This document shows, one piece after another, positions 54,629 to 63,257 of a stretch of 64,000 nt of DNA. The DNA comes from G963668435 sp963668435 (lineage in GTDB: Bacteria > Latescibacterota > Latescibacteria > Latescibacterales > Latescibacteraceae). The stretch is taken from the NCBI GenBank assembly GCA_963668435.2, contig CAXXSC010000010.1, positions 372,001 to 436,000 on the forward strand, in the 5' to 3' direction. The notes beneath the pieces were generated by a model. The model was not told where the DNA came from. It searched no databases and worked only from the letters and a program-made list of their open reading frames with translations. The position numbers and the translations under genes were made by a program. Numbering within the stretch: position 1 is the stretch's first letter; each line of letters begins with the position of its first letter.

Positions 54629-55687
54629 CTATTTCATGAGCAGCAGGCGATAACTACTTGTTCCGAATGCTGTTTCCAGATTAGCGATGTAGACACCCGC
54701 AGAAAGAACCTCTCCCCTGTCTCCGCATCCATTCCAGACAATGCTGTGCCTGCCAGCACTCTGGGTCACAGCCGGGAATGTCCTGACTCGCTGACCGGAA
54801 ATATTATAAATGGAGAGTTTCGACACGGAAGTTTCCGGCAGTCTGTACTCGATTGTGGTCATGGGATTGAACGGATTCGGGAAAGCTCCGGAAATGGTAA
54901 AGTCCTCGGCTTTCGGCTCGTCTTCCACATTGACAGTACCGACCGGTTCATTGAGAAATGTGACATTACCAAACAGGTTAGGTGCGTGGAAACCGCGTGA
55001 ATCGGTAGGATTCCATCCGGACAGCTCATCTCCGACAGTGTAGTCATAATCATAGTTGTAGCGATAGAGATTCAGACGCCACTGATCACCGGAAACAGGT
55101 GGAAACTGCATGGTGGGTGCTGAAAAAGCGATGCTATCAAAAGGAATTGCACATTCCACAACCCAGCATGTATCCGTGTCGCTGCCCATATTAACGGTGC
55201 CATCAACTGTTACACCGGCAGTGAGCCCCTCGAGATTCCAGTCCCAATCAGCGGAACCGCCCGCCCTGTACTCCTTGCTCATGAGAAGGTCCATCAGCGT
55301 GCCGATAGGGCTGATTTCGATCTCGATATAGTTGAGACCGTCACCATCCGGATCGACAAAAATCTCCGCGACCTCCTCCAGATACAGCTTTGAATCGTGC
55401 TCGGTATAGGTGGCACGGATATCCACATCATTCAGTGTCATGGCCACATAGAGATTCTCATCATCCCAGAGCATCTGTCCCTGACCGATATATACCGTCG
55501 AACTGCCATCGCGGTAATTCCTGAACGCCTTCGTTACAGAAGCACAAGACCAACTCGATTCATCCAGGATACCGTCTATAACGATGGGATCGACAGTACG
55601 TTTGACCTCGTATTCTTCGATTTCGGCGGCAAACGAAGAAACTGAAATTGAGGCAGCTATACACGACAGGAACAGTATTCGAAACAT
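54629..55687 (-). CDS. Secreted CBM9-like protein with T9SS-type sorting tail
   Basis: 352 residues. A signal peptide (1-20) leads into a CBM9-like/DOMON-like sugar-binding domain (about 27-250: VDPIVIDGILDESSW, LWDDENLYVAMTLNDVDI, EEVAEIFVDPDGDGLNYIEIEI). The last 85 residues (FPNPFNPMTTIEYRLPETSVSKLSIYNISGQRV ... NGCGDRGEVLSAGVYI) are the FlgD/T9SS type A sorting domain found on secreted FCB-group proteins. It is probably exported and anchored outside. No enzyme motif is seen; it may bind a carbohydrate or be part of a larger hydrolase system elsewhere. Confidence 0.82.
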   Translation of the reverse strand: MFRILFLSCIAASISVSSFAAEIEEYEVKRTVDPIVIDGILDESSWSCASVTKAFRNYRDGSSTVYIGQGQMLWDDENLYVAMTLNDVDIRATYTEHDSKLYLEEVAEIFVDPDGDGLNYIEIEISPIGTLMDLLMSKEYRAGGSADWDWNLEGLTAGVTVDGTVNMGSDTDTCWVVECAIPFDSIAFSAPTMQFPPVSGDQWRLNLYRYNYDYDYTVGDELSGWNPTDSRGFHAPNLFGNVTFLNEPVGTVNVEDEPKAEDFTISGAFPNPFNPMTTIEYRLPETSVSKLSIYNISGQRVRTFPAVTQSAGRHSIVWNGCGDRGEVLSAGVYIANLETAFGTSSYRLLLMK

Positions 55688-55777
55688 AAAAACTCCAGGA
55701 AACAGGTTGATTTAGTTTTTATCTCTGTGAAAAAATACTCCTCAGCCGAATTAAGGTTACAATAATCCGGATTAATA

Positions 55778-56902
55778 TTACAGAGTATCGGCGAACTGAC
55801 GTGTTATATCTATCATGAGATCGATGCGGGCTTGTTCCGCCGCCACACCGAAATGGGCAATGCGTATCGCCATTGTCCGGCCATCTTCATCTGCGCGCCT
55901 GCTGCCACCGACCATGATATTGTGCTCACGCATGTAATAATCACGAAGAACCTGGGCATCGATGCTATCCGGCACCAGTATCTCGCTCACAACAGGAGAT
56001 GCATGCACCGGATCTGCTCCGGGCAGGAAACCTATCTCCGCCATAGCGTTTTTCAGACGGTTTCCAGCTGTACGGAAACGTTCCTGCCGGTTGACAAGCC
56101 CCTCTTCGAGGATGTTGTCCGCCACCCAGTCAAGAGCATAAAGCATGTTCGTCGCCCCGGTGACAGGTTGCGGGTGATAGTCGTGCATAACCTCAAGTGC
56201 CTTTTCCCAGGCAAGGAAATCGAGGATATAAGGCACACGGCGGTCTTTCATGGAACGCATATAATCGAGAGCCCGGTCACTGACAGCAACGGGTGCGATA
56301 CCCGGCGGCAGCTCAAGACATTTCTGACTTGCGCCGGCAACGACATCTGCACCGGAGCTATCCATGTCGATCACCACACCGCCGACAGCGGAAATGGAAT
56401 CGACCAGAAGGAGCGCATCGAACTCGCGGGCAATCTCCCCCATCGGCGGAAGAGGATTGACAATGGCGGTCGAGCTTTCGTTGTGGGTGACATAGAGAAA
56501 CGGGCGGCGTTTCTCTTTCATGGCGTTACGGACTGCATCGGGATCGATGGCTGTGCCATGAGGTCCGTCGACGAACGAATGCGGGATACCGAGGTTAACG
56601 AGATTTTTCTCGGCATATTTTCCGAAATGCCCATTGTTGACAACGAGAACCTCGTCATTCGCCGTGCACATGCTCGCAAGCATCATGTTCACCGCAATAG
56701 TGCCCGAGCCGTTTGGGATATACACACGGCCCGATGACAGCCCGAAAACCGTTTTCATTTTATCGACAAGCTGATGATAGAAAGCCGGGAAATCCCCCTC
56801 GTAATGGGGAAAAACAGGCATTCCGCAGCGACGCGCGACCTCGTCGGGAACATCCATGGGTCCGGGTATCATCAGGAGCGGTTTGTTCATGGAAAAAGAC
56901 AT
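55778..56902 (-). CDS. Class V aminotransferase, alanine-glyoxylate/serine-pyruvate type
   Basis: 374 residues. PLP fold type I: MIPGPMDVPDEV, GSGTIAVNMML, NNGHFGKYAE, VTHNESSTAIVNP, LLVDSISAVGGV and the PLP-lysine motif GASQKCLELPPG. Ends VGGSRRADEDGRTMAIRIAHFG. It probably moves an amino group from alanine, serine or a related acid to glyoxylate. The M81 and RraA-like genes lie just upstream in the same direction and suggest a joint catabolic route. Gap to M81 gene: 66 bases. Confidence 0.88.
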   Translation of the reverse strand: MSFSMNKPLLMIPGPMDVPDEVARRCGMPVFPHYEGDFPAFYHQLVDKMKTVFGLSSGRVYIPNGSGTIAVNMMLASMCTANDEVLVVNNGHFGKYAEKNLVNLGIPHSFVDGPHGTAIDPDAVRNAMKEKRRPFLYVTHNESSTAIVNPLPPMGEIAREFDALLLVDSISAVGGVVIDMDSSGADVVAGASQKCLELPPGIAPVAVSDRALDYMRSMKDRRVPYILDFLAWEKALEVMHDYHPQPVTGATNMLYALDWVADNILEEGLVNRQERFRTAGNRLKNAMAEIGFLPGADPVHASPVVSEILVPDSIDAQVLRDYYMREHNIMVGGSRRADEDGRTMAIRIAHFGVAAEQARIDLMIDITRQFADTL

Positions 56903-56968
56903 GGCACATCTCCAATCTCAGTCAAAGCATCACCTGTTAACAACTGAAATACTACAGTTCGACATGGA

Positions 56969-58447
56969 TTAGATATCATCGAGCGGATAAATCGGCCGCT
57001 TGCATTTCGTATACGTAAAATTCGACATATTCGATGACGAAAAACCGGGCGTATCACTCTGGATATAACTGTTGACCACAGGCGGTTTGTAAGCCTCACG
57101 GAACGCCAGCCCGCCCTTACATATACTCATGCGGTAATCCTCGGGATAGATTCCGATGGATTTCGCGTGCAGGATATTATTCGGCGAGGTGGCATGCGAG
57201 TTGAGCATAATCGTTATACCACCCACATCGATTCGCACAGTGAGCCCCATAGAACTGACCACTCCGGCCCAGTATCCACCCCAGTCGCGGTTCAGAAAAA
57301 CACCGTCGCTGATTGTCCGGACTTTGCCTGTAATTGTAACCGGCGGCCCATAGAGAGAATCTGACTTGCCGCCGACAGCAAGGGTCACAGTTGCGCCAAC
57401 TCCCGCTTTTGCCGCCTGTTCAGCGGCCTCGGGATCACAAAGTGTCACGAATGCACTGTCAACGCCCTGCTTGAGTATTTCGGAGAGAAGTGCAGTGCCG
57501 TCTCCGGGTGTTCCCGCACCGATATTATCGCCGGAATCGGCAATGGCCACCGGCGGATTTTCAGCGTTCACTGCCAAACGGATCGTTTCAGCGGCATCGG
57601 GCAGGTCTACCTGGTAGTCGTGACGGTGCTTGAAGAGAAGGTCGCCGATCTCATCGGCATAACGCTGCGCCAGTTCGAGGTCATTATCAGTCGTCACAAC
57701 GGCCCCGACACCGGCATACGGGACATCCTGCTGCATGAAACCGTGCGCAGGACAGGCGGCGATGACAGCGGGATCGTTTGCCTCGATCCCGCGCGCCCGA
57801 ACAAATATCGATCGCATGGGCTCGTCGGTCGGCATAACATTGAGCGGCGGCCCTATAATAAGCGGCGGTTTGGCAAGAGCCATCACCGGTTTTATCTCGC
57901 CATTCATGATGCGTATCAGCGCTGAAGCGGCTTCTTCACCCCGTTCCGCCATATCCATGTGAGGGTAACTGCGATAAACAGTAATGAAATCCGCCGCCTC
58001 TATCATGAGAGGCGTCAGTGTGGCATGAAGGTCCAATGTCACCGCAATAGGAATGTCCGCACCGACTTTCTCGCGAATACGGCTGAGAATATAGCCTTCG
58101 CCATCGTCATGTGACTCGCAGACCATTGCACCGTGAAGGTTCAGAATGATACCGTCGACCTCGTTTTTCTCGAGAGTATCGAGCATAGCGCCGAGTATCC
58201 GTTCCGTTGCATCCTTGGTAACAAGTCCAGCCGGCATGGCGAAACCATAAACCGACGGCACGATTTCCACACCGTTTTCCCGAAGTACTTTTATCGCTCC
58301 GCCCGACTCGGTATTCGTCCCGGTCAGCTTCTCGACAAGATCATCGCCAAAATGAAGGCCACGAAGGACAAAATCGTCGTACGTGGTCGGGAAAGGATTG
58401 AACATATTCGTTTCGTGGGCCATGCCCGCAATCATTACCCGTTTCAT
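56969..58447 (-). CDS. M81-family metallopeptidase (MlrC-like)
   Basis: 492 residues from ATG 58445-58447; a TTG two codons earlier is possible because GAGG fits it better. Motifs: MIAGMAHETNMFNP, NLHGAMV, VTLDLHATLTPLMIEAADFITVYRSYPHMD and the C-terminal IADSGDNIGAGTPGDGTALL. Homologues are called microcystinase C, but most are uncharacterised zinc amidohydrolase-like enzymes. Context (RraA-like, aminotransferase) points to breakdown of a small amide or amino-acid derivative rather than a peptide. Confidence 0.88.
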   Translation of the reverse strand: MKRVMIAGMAHETNMFNPFPTTYDDFVLRGLHFGDDLVEKLTGTNTESGGAIKVLRENGVEIVPSVYGFAMPAGLVTKDATERILGAMLDTLEKNEVDGIILNLHGAMVCESHDDGEGYILSRIREKVGADIPIAVTLDLHATLTPLMIEAADFITVYRSYPHMDMAERGEEAASALIRIMNGEIKPVMALAKPPLIIGPPLNVMPTDEPMRSIFVRARGIEANDPAVIAACPAHGFMQQDVPYAGVGAVVTTDNDLELAQRYADEIGDLLFKHRHDYQVDLPDAAETIRLAVNAENPPVAIADSGDNIGAGTPGDGTALLSEILKQGVDSAFVTLCDPEAAEQAAKAGVGATVTLAVGGKSDSLYGPPVTITGKVRTISDGVFLNRDWGGYWAGVVSSMGLTVRIDVGGITIMLNSHATSPNNILHAKSIGIYPEDYRMSICKGGLAFREAYKPPVVNSYIQSDTPGFSSSNMSNFTYTKCKRPIYPLDDI

Positions 58448-58479
58448 AATCAATACCCGCCTCTTCAGTGGGGATTATC

Positions 58480-59133
58480 TTAAAGGATGCCGTACTTTTC
58501 GAATGTATCGACAACACCGGCACCGGAACGAAGTTCTTCGCGGACAGTATTCTCGCCCTGAACCTTCTCCCACGCCTTCTCGATGACTTCCTCGCTCATT
58601 TCCTGCGGGACAACAACAACACCGTCCACATCGCCGAAAATGAGATCACCGGGGACCACCTTGATTCCGCCGCAGACTATGGAAATGTCGCGTTCTTTGC
58701 CATCCATGCGTCCACAGGAATCATATGGAGTTAGTCCCTTGCAGAATACGGGAAAACCGAGCTCGACAATTTCGTTGTAATCCCTCGCACCGCCATCGCT
58801 GATACATCCGGCCATTTTACGGCCTATCGCGGCATTTGCCAGAAGTCCGCCCCAGAATGCGGAAAGCTGCAGGGCATTGCACTGAGCAACGATGATCTGG
58901 CCCTCTTTTGCATCATCAAGAACTTCCATTTCGAGCTGGAACGGTTTCTCAGGGACCTCGGTCACTGTCTCGAAATAGATGGTGACAGCCTCGCCCCAGG
59001 TTTTCATCGAGGGTGTAAGCGGCCTGACAGCGGGATCCATGCACTGAACCTTGACATTCATCTGGTCCATGACATCCATAATAACTGCGCTGTAAAGTTT
59101 TTCGAGCTTATCGTTGTACCCGAGATATTTCAT
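58480..59133 (-). CDS. RraA-like protein (4-hydroxy-4-methyl-2-oxoglutarate aldolase fold)
   Basis: 217 residues from ATG 59131-59133 (AAGGAG eight bases upstream); the longer frame to 59286 is rejected. Motifs: WGGLLANAAIGRKMAGCISDGGARDYNEI (Arg and Asp of the active site), VVPGDLIFGDVDGVVVVP. Enzymes of this fold cleave 4-carboxy-4-hydroxy-2-oxo acids to pyruvate, or in E. coli bind RNase E. With an aminotransferase and M81 enzyme beside it, an aldolase-like step is more likely. Start of the candidate trio. Confidence 0.86.
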   Translation of the reverse strand: MKYLGYNDKLEKLYSAVIMDVMDQMNVKVQCMDPAVRPLTPSMKTWGEAVTIYFETVTEVPEKPFQLEMEVLDDAKEGQIIVAQCNALQLSAFWGGLLANAAIGRKMAGCISDGGARDYNEIVELGFPVFCKGLTPYDSCGRMDGKERDISIVCGGIKVVPGDLIFGDVDGVVVVPQEMSEEVIEKAWEKVQGENTVREELRSGAGVVDTFEKYGIL

Positions 59134-59335
59134 TGGCGCTGCTCCTTTTGACGCTGAACGTTGAAATGAATGCGGGCTTTTGTCCGCAGATAAAAAAAAT
59201 CGGCATACCCGTATGTAACGGATATGACGCAGGATAGTCATTACCACTGGAAAAACGAATATAAGCAGAGAAAACCGACGATACAAGGATTATCGGAAGA
59301 TAAGTGAAAACTGATAAAAACAGCGAAACGAAGTG

Positions 59336-60136
59336 TTAATCGTAGCTCTCGGAATCGTCCGGAAAACTCCCGTCCTCGACATCTCTTTTGTAGTTCGTAA
59401 CCGCATCTGAAATAGTATCCGCAAGCTCCGCGTAACGCCGGACAAAAGAAGGTTTGAATTTTTTAAACAGCCCCAGCAGGTCGGCAATGACAATCACCTG
59501 GCCGTCGCAATGAGGACCTGCACCGATACCGATCGTCGGGATGGTGAGTGTTTCTGTAATGCGTTTCGCAAGGGATCGCGGGATTTTCTCCAGCACAACA
59601 CCGAACGCACCAGCCTCCTGTACGGCAAGAGCGTCCTCTATCAAGGCATCCGGGCTGTCCTTTCCCCTGACACCATAGCCGCCGAACGCGTGCACAGACT
59701 GCGGTGTCAGCCCCACATGACCAAGCACGGGAATGCCAGTGGACACAATCGCCGAAATCTGCGAGGAAGTCCTGACACCGCCCTCGAGCTTGACCGCGTG
59801 ACAGCCGCTCTCCTGCATGATACGGCCCGCATTCCGTACGGCATCTTCCACGCTCACCTGGAAACTCATAAACGGCATATCGACAACAACAAACGCCCTG
59901 CTAACACTCCTTGATACAATTTCGCCATGATAAATCATGTGATCGAGCGTAACCGGTATCGTGGTCTCCCGCCCCTGAAACACATTACCGAGGGAATCCC
60001 CAACCAGTACGAGATCTATGCCTGCCTCGTCGAGTATCGAGGCGGTAAGGGCATCATAAGCAGTAAGAGTCGAGAAACGTTTCCCCTCTTCCTTCATTTT
60101 TCGGAAATAATTAACTGTTACCCGCTTAACAGACAT
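59336..60136 (-). CDS. panB: Ketopantoate hydroxymethyltransferase PanB
   Basis: 266 residues from the second ATG of an ATGATG (GGGAGG six bases upstream). Motifs: TAYDALTASILDEAGIDLVLVGDSLGNV, DMPFMSFQ, AVKLEGG, GHVGLTPQSV, EKIPRSLAKRIT and GIGAGPHCDGQ. Adds a hydroxymethyl group to ketoisovalerate in pantothenate synthesis. The start overlaps the kinase stop. Last gene of the nadC-to-panB cofactor run. Confidence 0.96.
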   Translation of the reverse strand: MSVKRVTVNYFRKMKEEGKRFSTLTAYDALTASILDEAGIDLVLVGDSLGNVFQGRETTIPVTLDHMIYHGEIVSRSVSRAFVVVDMPFMSFQVSVEDAVRNAGRIMQESGCHAVKLEGGVRTSSQISAIVSTGIPVLGHVGLTPQSVHAFGGYGVRGKDSPDALIEDALAVQEAGAFGVVLEKIPRSLAKRITETLTIPTIGIGAGPHCDGQVIVIADLLGLFKKFKPSFVRRYAELADTISDAVTNYKRDVEDGSFPDDSESYD

Positions 60137-60777
60137 CATACGCCTCCCGGATGATAAAACGTCGTTCCGCTGTGGTTCTCGACAATTTTTGACAGCAGAT
60201 CGTCGAAATGGCCGGTACTTCCGACAAAATCAATGTCATCTGTATTGACAATGAAAACGGGCGATTCGTTATAATGGAAGAAAAAATCATTATAGGCGTT
60301 GTTAAGCGCCTCGAGATACTCCAGTGAAATCGTCTTTTCGTAACCGCGGCCGCGCATCCTGATGCGTTCGAGAAGCCGTGGTGTCGATGCCTGAAGATAG
60401 ACTATCAGGTCCGGAGTCCGTACGTTCGGGGCAAGGACATTCCATACTGAATTGTAAAGTTCGAGCTCGTTGTCGTCGAGGTTTACCGTGGCGAAAATGC
60501 GGTCTTTCTGGAAAATATAATCGACAATAACGGGAGAATCGAACAGATCGGGCTGGGGAATTTCCAACTGTTTCTGAAAGCGTGATATGAGAAAGAAAAG
60601 TTGCGCCTTGAACGCATTTTCCTTCGGAGAACGGTAAAACGCCTCAATAAAAGGGTTTGCTTCGAAATCCTCGAGGATAATACGACCACCGAGCTCTTTG
60701 TTGAGCAGGTTGGCAAGGCTCGTTTTTCCGACACCGATAACACCTTCTATAACTATATAATCATATGGACATTTCAT
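60136..60777 (-). CDS. Deoxynucleoside kinase (dNK family)
   Basis: 213 residues. Walker A GVIGVGKTSL, ED(F) motif region LEDFEANPFIEAFY, lid Arg-rich RMRGRGYEK, and YLQASTPRLLERI. It salvages deoxynucleosides (dG/dA/dC). Genes of this type often sit next to folK, as here. The stop TGA overlaps the panB start. It follows folK by 38 bases. Confidence 0.9.
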   Translation of the reverse strand: MKCPYDYIVIEGVIGVGKTSLANLLNKELGGRIILEDFEANPFIEAFYRSPKENAFKAQLFFLISRFQKQLEIPQPDLFDSPVIVDYIFQKDRIFATVNLDDNELELYNSVWNVLAPNVRTPDLIVYLQASTPRLLERIRMRGRGYEKTISLEYLEALNNAYNDFFFHYNESPVFIVNTDDIDFVGSTGHFDDLLSKIVENHSGTTFYHPGGV

Positions 60778-60815
60778 TAATTATCACCATTCCCCAAAAA
60801 GAAATCCGGAAATCT

Positions 60816-61343
60816 TTACTCCGGTTCTGTTCGCCAGTTCCCCATATCAGAATACAATGAAGCCCCCTCGGATGACAAATCCGCCAGAAGCTCACTGACC
60901 GTTCTTCCAAGTACCGGATGACAGGCATCGGGAGCGATGTCAGCCAGGGGTTTCATGACAAAATAGCGCTCGTGCATCCGCGGATGCGGAATGACAAGAT
61001 TCGCCGTATTTATTATACTGTCACCGAAAAGTTCGATATCTATATCTATAACACGGGCCGCATTCTTCACGGTTCTTTTACGCCCCATAGCATACTCTAT
61101 CCCGAGACAGATTTCAAGTAATTCCTCGGAATCAAGTGATGTTTTCACAACCGTAGCTGCATTCAGGTAATCAGGCTGGTCAGGTCCACCCACCGGGGTG
61201 GTCTCGTACAAGGCGGAAACACTCATAACAGCCACATCCGGGCTCTTATCAAGAAAAGTCAGTGCCTGAACGATATTCCTTCGCCTGTCGCCGAGATTCG
61301 ATCCCAGCCCCAGGTATGCGAGCACATCCACACTGCCGCTCAT
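60816..61343 (-). CDS. folK: 2-amino-4-hydroxy-6-hydroxymethyldihydropteridine pyrophosphokinase FolK
   Basis: 175 residues. Motifs: LGLGSNLGDRRRNI, SALYETTPVGGPDQPDYLNAA, RVIDIDIELFGD and IPHPRMHERYFVMKPLADIAP. Transfers pyrophosphate to hydroxymethyl-dihydropterin in folate synthesis. The ATG overlaps the folB stop (ATGA), so FolB and FolK, consecutive in the pathway, are coupled. Confidence 0.97.
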   Translation of the reverse strand: MSGSVDVLAYLGLGSNLGDRRRNIVQALTFLDKSPDVAVMSVSALYETTPVGGPDQPDYLNAATVVKTSLDSEELLEICLGIEYAMGRKRTVKNAARVIDIDIELFGDSIINTANLVIPHPRMHERYFVMKPLADIAPDACHPVLGRTVSELLADLSSEGASLYSDMGNWRTEPE

Positions 61344-61708
61344 GAGCCGCCGAGTTCCCTGATAAGTTCGACCTCGACCGTATTGAATGGAATCTCAAGC
61401 GGCGCACGAGGTTTCCTCACACGTATTACGACACAACCGTCAGGGATAATCGCCTCGATCCGCCTGAAAATCCGTCCCGCAAGATGCTCGACAAGTCGGC
61501 AATGACCGCCATGCACCGCCTGGCTCACGGCATCGACAACAGCACTGTAATCTATAGTGTCATCAAGCCGGTCGGAATCGGCAGCGGCAGAAAGATCGCG
61601 CTTGATTTCAACATCGACCTCAAACGGCTGCGGCAGAGTCAACTCCTCAGGCTGAACGCCATGACAGGCTGAAAAAGTAAGACCAATGATTCTGATACTG
61701 TCTTTCAC
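61340..61708 (-). CDS. folB: Dihydroneopterin aldolase FolB
   Basis: 122 residues from the GTG at 61706-61708, preceded by GGAG at five bases. The longer frame to 61783 overlaps the coaX end and adds non-family residues. Motifs: IIGLTFSACHGVQPEE, DDTIDYSAVVDAV, RLVEHLAGRI and VRVRKPRAPL. Usual FolB length is about 120. Converts dihydroneopterin to hydroxymethyl-dihydropterin and glycolaldehyde. Coupled to folK. Confidence 0.94.
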   Translation of the reverse strand: MKDSIRIIGLTFSACHGVQPEELTLPQPFEVDVEIKRDLSAAADSDRLDDTIDYSAVVDAVSQAVHGGHCRLVEHLAGRIFRRIEAIIPDGCVVIRVRKPRAPLEIPFNTVEVELIRELGGS

Positions 61709-61773
61709 GGCAACTCCATATGTGTCATAATTTACATACCACATAGTGTGGCGTTTGTCAACCTTTTTTTGCA

Positions 61774-62568
61774 TCAGCCACAATATTTTGGCAGTGATTT
61801 TGCCAGAAAACCGATGCCTTCCAAGGTGAGATCAGGACGGTGGACAGCCGCACTGCAGAGCCCTTCCAAAACCTGTTCTGCATGTCCGCCGGTCACAACA
61901 AGTGTTGACGTTGTGCCAGAGGCTGAGGATGCAATCCTCACAAGTTCATCGAGCGCCGCGCGGAAACCTGCATAAATGGCGTTGCCGATACAGCTTTCGG
62001 TGCCTGTGCCGATTTTCAAGTCCGTTCTGGCAAAAGGAACATTCGGCAGCGCCGTTTTTTCGGAAAGCGACCACCCAAAAAGATCGGCTCCGGGGAAAAT
62101 GAAACCTCCCAGCAATGTCCCGTTTTTATCGACAGCATCGACAGTCACCGCAGTACCGGCATCGATGACAACACATGCCTGTTTTGCATGACGCCAGGCG
62201 GCATAAGCGGCGTAAACCCGGTCGACACCGAGACCAGAACGATTATCATACTGCACTTCAACGGGAATGTCTTCAGCTGTACTGGCAATACGGAGATCGA
62301 ATTTTTCCTGCGAGGCGAGACCGCGGTAAAAGGTGTCGCGCCAACGGCCCGAAACGGAAGAGGCAGCAACGATGCCTGACCGGAAATCACCAAGGATATC
62401 GTTTTCGATCAGCGATATCAGCTCTTGTTCACTATCGGGATAAAGGGCATTCAGTCTACCCTTGATGACTGAACCGTCGAAAACACCCCAGTGAATACGG
62501 CTGTTACCGCTGTCAATGACAAGTATGCCGGATCGTATTGCATCTTTTTCATGAAGGGCACATGTCAT
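61774..62568 (-). CDS. coaX: Type III pantothenate kinase CoaX
   Basis: 264 residues. ASKHA-fold motifs: VIDSGNSRIHWGVFDG, GVDRVYAAYAAW, CVVIDAGTAVTVDAVD, FIFPGADL and VVTGGHAEQVLE. Phosphorylates pantothenate, a first step to CoA, which suits panB in the same run. The start is inside the last 20 bases of birA (AGGAG nine bases before), the common birA-coaX arrangement. Confidence 0.95.
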   Translation of the reverse strand: MTCALHEKDAIRSGILVIDSGNSRIHWGVFDGSVIKGRLNALYPDSEQELISLIENDILGDFRSGIVAASSVSGRWRDTFYRGLASQEKFDLRIASTAEDIPVEVQYDNRSGLGVDRVYAAYAAWRHAKQACVVIDAGTAVTVDAVDKNGTLLGGFIFPGADLFGWSLSEKTALPNVPFARTDLKIGTGTESCIGNAIYAGFRAALDELVRIASSASGTTSTLVVTGGHAEQVLEGLCSAAVHRPDLTLEGIGFLAKSLPKYCG

Positions 62569-63211
62569 CTTCAGAATCTCCTGCGGCCTGTACCTGTCCG
62601 GTCAGCGACCGGAACATCGGCACATAACGTGAGAGAAACACCCGGAGGAACGCTCCCCTGTCGAAAGCCCTGCCCATTTCTACCGAAAGCGAGGTGGCCT
62701 CGTCGAGGTCTGCTTTTCCGAAATCATCGGCACATTGATTGCAATTGAGCCCGAGACCGAAAATCAGTGATTGCAGGATGCCGCCGCCGATTTTCGTTTC
62801 ATACAGGATTCCGGCCACTTTTTTGCCGCCGATCAGAACATCATTGGGCAATTTGACCGCATAATCGAGCTGGCCGGTGAATGGTACGAGGCTCTCTATC
62901 AAAATGTCTGCTGTCGCCACTGTCAACCCGTCGAGATTGTCGACAGAATCCGGCAGAGGCAGAATTAGTGAGAGATAAAGTCCCTTTTTATCGAGTGAAA
63001 GCCAGTCCCGGCCCTGTGTTCCGCGCCCGGCTGTCTGTGCCGCGGCAGTTATAAGAGTCCAGGGTGCTGCGCCGTTGTCAAGAAGTTCGGCGGCATAATC
63101 CATGGTCGAGGTCACCGACGGGATATCGTGCCACTGAAAAGTGACGTTCTTGACATGTAATATCGACACACAGCCGCTTTCATTGTTTTCGGCAATGTTT
63201 ATTTCGTTCAT
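62549..63211 (-). CDS. birA: Biotin--[acetyl-CoA-carboxylase] ligase BirA (mono-domain)
   Basis: 220 residues from ATG 63209-63211 (AGAGG upstream). Motifs: TSTMDYA, TAGRGTQGRDW, KLPNDVLIGGKKVAGILYE and FGLGLNCN. Lacks the N-terminal DNA-binding domain, so it is an enzyme only and not the biotin repressor. Adds biotin to carboxylase carrier Lys. Overlaps coaX; nadC is 46 bases upstream. Confidence 0.95.
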   Translation of the reverse strand: MNEINIAENNESGCVSILHVKNVTFQWHDIPSVTSTMDYAAELLDNGAAPWTLITAAAQTAGRGTQGRDWLSLDKKGLYLSLILPLPDSVDNLDGLTVATADILIESLVPFTGQLDYAVKLPNDVLIGGKKVAGILYETKIGGGILQSLIFGLGLNCNQCADDFGKADLDEATSLSVEMGRAFDRGAFLRVFLSRYVPMFRSLTGQVQAAGDSEDDMCPS

Positions 63212-63257
63212 ACAGCCTCTGTCTGTTCTGGACAAGTTCCGGACTACTGTGCCCGGT

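Noticed and set aside
55832..56737. 301-codon plus-strand open frame
   Set aside because: Antisense to the aminotransferase gene, His/Arg/Thr-rich shadow composition, no family features.
61709..61783. Longer FolB start at 61783
   Set aside because: Would overlap coaX and add residues outside the family; the GTG at 61708 has a good ribosome site and gives normal length.
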